From Alteromonadaceae bacterium (GTDB lineage: Bacteria; Pseudomonadota; Gammaproteobacteria; Pseudomonadales; Oleiphilaceae), in the NCBI GenBank assembly GCA_013393545.1, contig JABXHG010000247.1, positions 1 through 15,930 of the forward strand: a stretch of 15,930 bases of DNA, given 5' to 3'. The notes below the pieces were generated by a model. That model did not search any database. It was not told the DNA's origin and saw nothing but the letters and a program-made list of their open reading frames with translations. Positions 12,949-15,930 of the stretch are shown piece after piece (the stretch's first letter is position 1; each line of letters opens with the position of its first letter). Both the position numbers and the translations under genes were made by a program.

Positions 12949-14453
12949 TGTCCTGCTACCTGCTCTAAGCTGTTTCCTTGCCACAGCGGGTGGGGACCGA
13001 GTTGTTTGAATAAGGCATACGCTTCATTGCGAATGCGCTGCGAAAAGCATTCAAAGTTTCGCTCAGCCATTTCTGATAGCCATGGCAACTTGGATGTTAA
13101 TGTTTGACACTCAAGTTGCTTTATTAGACTGAGATAGAGCCAGGCCGAATAGGGCTCGTCAATTAACGCCTGGTACTCACAACTGAAACACTTAAAAATC
13201 GACTCTAACTGAAGCGAGCAGTTGGTCTCTGACTCAGTCTCAGCCTGGGGCTTCTGTTTGCTTTCGATGGGTTGTGTCACGTTTTGATAGATACGCTCCA
13301 GGCTGTCTGCCATGCGAGACTCACTCTCAAATGCGCTGGTACGCGAGTAGTTGTTTGTTACTTGAGTGATTTGGTTACCAAGTACGCGCGCTGATGAGTG
13401 AGCGCCATTTTCCCTGGCTTCTTCAAGGCTCACGTTGACACGAAAATTCGAAATTAGCGGGAACAGCTCCGAACCATCATCCGCTTTAAGTGCGAAGCTT
13501 TTTTTGAACCATTTGTTGAAGTTGCTGAGGTGCACACTTTGCAGCCTCTCCGCTTGCTGTGTCGGGAAGGCAAATAACCATGGGGTTTGTGGCGCGGTCT
13601 GATGAGCAACTTCGGCTAAACAACGAAAAATTTGACTGAGATAAGAGTCCGATTTCTCCGGGATGGGCGTCGAAACATGCGCGTAGCGAGCTCGGGGTTT
13701 TACCTGTGTGTATTTGAGATATCGCTTACCGTCGATAACCGTCGTCTCCAGCTCTCGCGTCATTTTCAACAAAACGCTGCTATTGAGCCCGGTAAAAAAG
13801 CTCATCAAATAGGCGCCGGCTGCGACAAAGCGACTTAATGCGCCGGTGACCCTATGCCGCTTTTCATCAATTTGTACGGTTGCGACAGACTGCCATTTGG
13901 TGCCGATAAACCCCATCGGATCGGCTTTATAGGCGCTGAATAACTGACTGAACAAGTCATAGAGAGTCACAACAAGCAGTTCAAGCTCCCGTTGAGAATA
14001 TCCCTCATGAGAATTTCCTTGAGAGCGCCTGAGCCGGCGTACGAAGTCAAAGTACTCCGCGTAGTTGTTGTTGATGGCCTCGAGCGTTGCTTTCAACTCA
14101 GATACGGCTTTGACATAAACCGAGTCAAGGATATCACCTCGCAACTGTTTATCAAAAAGGTGCTCGGTATAAGCGTTTACTGAAATCGCCTCAAACGGAT
14201 TCTGAGCGACTTTGTCACAAAATCTAATATACGATGATAGTCGCTTGAATTTACTCGACCAGGACGCTGTGGAGCCGCACATGTGGTCAAATGCATCTAG
14301 GCAGTCACGCATAAAATCATTTGAGCGTATCGGTGTGAGCTTTTTGAGCTCGTCTGAGTCGGGTACTAACGCGTACCGCAAGCGGTTGAAGTCATGCGCT
14401 CTCAACTTGCCATTAGGCATTTGCCACACGCGAACGACGCTCTCACCACGCAT
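12942..14453 (-). CDS. Degenerate tyrosine-recombinase-like protein of the same operon
   Basis: The 503-residue product keeps the layout of a tyrosine recombinase catalytic domain but not all its residues. The first Arg position reads FFTGLNSSVLLKM, with Asn224 where active enzymes have Arg. Lys252 lies in YTQVKPRARY. The H-x-x-R box reads SNFR (335-338), keeping only the Arg. The GH position is GN (359-360), and a possible nucleophile Tyr369 is in TNNYS. The C-terminal part has a CxxC pair (FKCFSC). The changes suggest it does not catalyse alone and may act as a structural or regulatory partner of the two complete enzymes, as proposed for some multi-recombinase elements. ATG at 14453 overlaps the upstream gene by 11 bases, with GAGGAT as its ribosome site. 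Confidence 0.78.
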   Translation of the reverse strand: MRGESVVRVWQMPNGKLRAHDFNRLRYALVPDSDELKKLTPIRSNDFMRDCLDAFDHMCGSTASWSSKFKRLSSYIRFCDKVAQNPFEAISVNAYTEHLFDKQLRGDILDSVYVKAVSELKATLEAINNNYAEYFDFVRRLRRSQGNSHEGYSQRELELLVVTLYDLFSQLFSAYKADPMGFIGTKWQSVATVQIDEKRHRVTGALSRFVAAGAYLMSFFTGLNSSVLLKMTRELETTVIDGKRYLKYTQVKPRARYAHVSTPIPEKSDSYLSQIFRCLAEVAHQTAPQTPWLFAFPTQQAERLQSVHLSNFNKWFKKSFALKADDGSELFPLISNFRVNVSLEEARENGAHSSARVLGNQITQVTNNYSRTSAFESESRMADSLERIYQNVTQPIESKQKPQAETESETNCSLQLESIFKCFSCEYQALIDEPYSAWLYLSLIKQLECQTLTSKLPWLSEMAERNFECFSQRIRNEAYALFKQLGPHPLWQGNSLEQVAGQC

Positions 14454-15678
14454 TGCGGATCCTCATGTCACCGCAAAGCGCATCCATTAAGTGCTCTTTA
14501 CGCTCGTTATTTTTCGCTTTTAGCAAATCATTGTTGATCAACAGCGTGTATATGAATGTGGTGAAACCGCTGCTATGCCCGAGCAGTCTTTGCAGGTAGG
14601 ACGCTTTGTGCTCTTCGCCCAGACCGTTTAACTCTTCTGATTTCATAAAATTGAGTGCGAAGGTTGCTCGCAGATCGTGAAAGCGCACGTTAAAACCCAA
14701 TTCAAACAAAGACGCTATTTTGTCTTTGAACTTGTACCAGTGCGCATAAAGCGTGTGTTGGCTGTACCGGGTGCCGCGTTTCGTGATGAAAACGGGGATG
14801 TGCTTGGCGTTGTCTTTAAGTTTGTGTTTGAGCTCAAGGTACGCCTCACTGGTGATGTAGCGCTGTATCGCCGAGAAGAGATCGCGGGGGATTTCAACTT
14901 CCCGGGACTTTGAGAATTTCGTTTTCATGCCAAATTCAGGACCGATATCAATTTTGACGTGATCCGGTCTGATTGCGCTTTGTCTCGCGGTTTTTATTGC
15001 GCTCAACGTTAAGCTGGTCGCCTCGGATATACGCAGACCAGCGCGGGTGGCAAGCTCGCAGAGCATACGAAAAACCGGCGGTTGACGTTTAAGCTCTTGC
15101 TCAAACGCTCGTTGTGTTTCTTCGCCCATTGCGGCGAGCTGAGGCTCGGAGCTTTGGAATCCGTAGAATCTCAGATCGGTCGTGTAGATTTGAAAGACCG
15201 CGCCGGATTTGGCGGGAATTTTCGTTTGGTAAGCACGAAACGGCATGCAGTCATCTGAAAATGAAACGAGCCCTTCCGACATGGCGTACTGGTAAAACTG
15301 AATAACCCACCGCATGTAGGCACTGGCCGTTGATTTTTTTATTTCGCCTTGGTGAAGCTGCTTTTTCAGCGAGCGGTGGTAGGCGTACGTTGGGCGTTGA
15401 TTCTTGTCATAGGTCATCTCGTCCCAGCGCATATCATGTTGCTCGAGGAACTCCCAGTATCGTTTCAGACCAAAAGCGATGGGGTACAGTGCTTTTTGCG
15501 CTTTCTCCAGGATGAGATATTGAAAGTAGGATGTCGCTACCTCGACCGTCCTCCCTTGGGAGTCATCGAGAAAATGCATTTGGTCGGTGGTGTGTCCGTT
15601 GCAGTACACCAGCTTATCATCAACGGTCTTAACGGACTTGTAGATGATAAAATGATCGTGTCGGCGTAATCGAGCCAT
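14443..15678 (-). CDS. gmtY: Tyrosine recombinase, first gene of the operon (GmtY-like, TnpA-like)
   Basis: The 411-residue product has an N-terminal SAM-like DNA-binding region (about 45-140) and a C-terminal catalytic domain with all expected residues: Arg216 in TRAGLRISEA, Lys252 or Lys254 in FGMKTKFSKSRE, His334 and Arg337 in FHDLRATF, His368 in LLGHSS and Tyr377 in TTFIYT. It should catalyse integration and excision of the island. ATG at 15678 has GAGGATT upstream and is the natural start. It leads the operon and faces away from the cargo, the position I recall for GmtY at an island end. Integration target and core site cannot be read from this window alone. Confidence 0.85.
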   Translation of the reverse strand: MARLRRHDHFIIYKSVKTVDDKLVYCNGHTTDQMHFLDDSQGRTVEVATSYFQYLILEKAQKALYPIAFGLKRYWEFLEQHDMRWDEMTYDKNQRPTYAYHRSLKKQLHQGEIKKSTASAYMRWVIQFYQYAMSEGLVSFSDDCMPFRAYQTKIPAKSGAVFQIYTTDLRFYGFQSSEPQLAAMGEETQRAFEQELKRQPPVFRMLCELATRAGLRISEATSLTLSAIKTARQSAIRPDHVKIDIGPEFGMKTKFSKSREVEIPRDLFSAIQRYITSEAYLELKHKLKDNAKHIPVFITKRGTRYSQHTLYAHWYKFKDKIASLFELGFNVRFHDLRATFALNFMKSEELNGLGEEHKASYLQRLLGHSSGFTTFIYTLLINNDLLKAKNNERKEHLMDALCGDMRIRNAW

Positions 15679-15764
15679 AAGCCAATCCTCGTTAAAGATT
15701 AATGGCTCAATTATGCCTCGCTTTTTTACCCACCAATCTTAGATTAGACCCCTAATTTGGCACC
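15679..15764. promoter_or_regulatory. Upstream region of the recombinase operon and likely island border
   Basis: On the minus strand a CATAAT hexamer lies about 40 bases before the ATG, but no good -35 is seen. A short palindrome AATCTTAGATT is at 15735-15745. Island ends and recombinase-binding repeats are expected here; I cannot define the exact border without the uninterrupted locus. Confidence 0.3.
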
Positions 15765-15930
15765 TTAAATCCGCTGATTGATTTTTTTTAGCAATTTGAA
15801 AGCAGCGTTCAACGTGAAGAATTTATCGTTGTCGGCTGCCTTCAAGATGCCCTTAAAAGCGTGTTTTGATGGTTGCTTGATACTGCTATTTAAATAAAAC
15901 AAACTCCTCAGCACTGGTCGGATGCAGAGC
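15765..15930 (-). CDS. Possible 3' end of a flanking gene (partial)
   Basis: A minus-strand frame is open from the window edge to TAA at 15767-15765, 54 codons, ending KFFTLNAAFKLLKKINQRI. The sequence is Lys/Leu-rich and amphipathic, like a C-terminal helix pair. In AT-rich DNA such a frame can be open by chance, and another frame on the same strand also ends in a stop near 15888. If real, it would be the C-terminus of the gene next to the island. No family is recognised. Confidence 0.3.
   Translation of the reverse strand, partial: LCIRPVLRSLFYLNSSIKQPSKHAFKGILKAADNDKFFTLNAAFKLLKKINQRI

Larger units (their letters stand above)
10588..15678 (-). mobile_element. Four-gene tyrosine recombinase module (GMT/Tn554-like)
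   Basis: Four genes in one direction overlap or nearly touch (11 bp overlap, 7 bp overlap, 3 bp gap). Two carry full tyrosine recombinase residues, one is a degenerate relative and the last is a coiled-coil protein. The set matches my recollection of Gamma-Mobile-Trio islands, which carry defence and T6SS cargo next to such a module, and is also similar to Tn554 tnpABC. Its base composition is visibly more GC-rich than the cargo to the left. Confidence 0.75.

Noticed and set aside
12949..12984. Upstream ATG extending the large recombinase by 12 residues
   Set aside because: It lacks a ribosome site and lies deeper in the upstream gene, while the ATG at 12948 has AGGA and the usual ATGTTAG coupling overlap.
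1..15930. CRISPR array, tRNA or rRNA genes
   Set aside because: No regularly spaced direct repeats and no cloverleaf or rRNA-like conserved stretches were noticed by eye on either strand; a tRNA scan was not possible.

Overview
The window looks like accessory DNA from a marine gammaproteobacterium (Vibrionaceae, Shewanellaceae or a relative). This rests on the IS3-family remnant, the Vibrio-repeat-like attC sites, and a recombinase operon of the type I recall as the Gamma-Mobile-Trio (GMT). No housekeeping gene is visible, so the assignment is inference.

Layout. Positions 1-299 hold the terminus of an IS3-family insertion sequence, inverted, with a broken orfA. Positions 386-1778 hold two same-strand genes: a three-helix membrane protein and a 264-codon gene broken by one in-frame TGA. 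A serine recombinase follows (1973-2515), with a cluster of short repeats and a 23-bp palindrome downstream. A second three-helix membrane protein (3202-2714, minus) appears distantly related to the first. After an AT-rich gap come a 34-codon small gene and a protein with two winged-helix segments (3647-4541). These converge on a minus-strand group of two lipoproteins and one membrane-anchored protein (5705-4546), which has a promoter-like site with a palindrome.

From 6033 to 10505 there are five plus-strand genes, each alone and each followed by an imperfect inverted repeat with attC features. The two long sites (8758-8885, 10382-10505) are the most convincing, two short ones are good folds with altered core triplets, and one is weak. 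No integron integrase is in the window, so this part reads as a cluster of attC sites lacking an integrase (CALIN) or the distal end of an integron. The cassette products are a membrane-anchored PD-(D/E)XK nuclease-like protein, a four-helix membrane protein, a protein with a RHIM-like amyloid motif and hydrophobic C-terminus, a SEC-C protein, and a 494-residue protein with a basic tail. Together they look like phage-defence-type cargo; that is inference.

Positions 15678-10588 (minus) form one tightly coupled operon of three tyrosine-recombinase-related proteins and a small coiled-coil protein. The layout resembles Tn554 tnpABC and, as far as I recall, GMT islands. If so, the operon marks the right end of an island whose cargo is everything to its left, and the island border lies near 15680-15770. 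A short open frame at the right edge may be the 3' end of the flanking gene.
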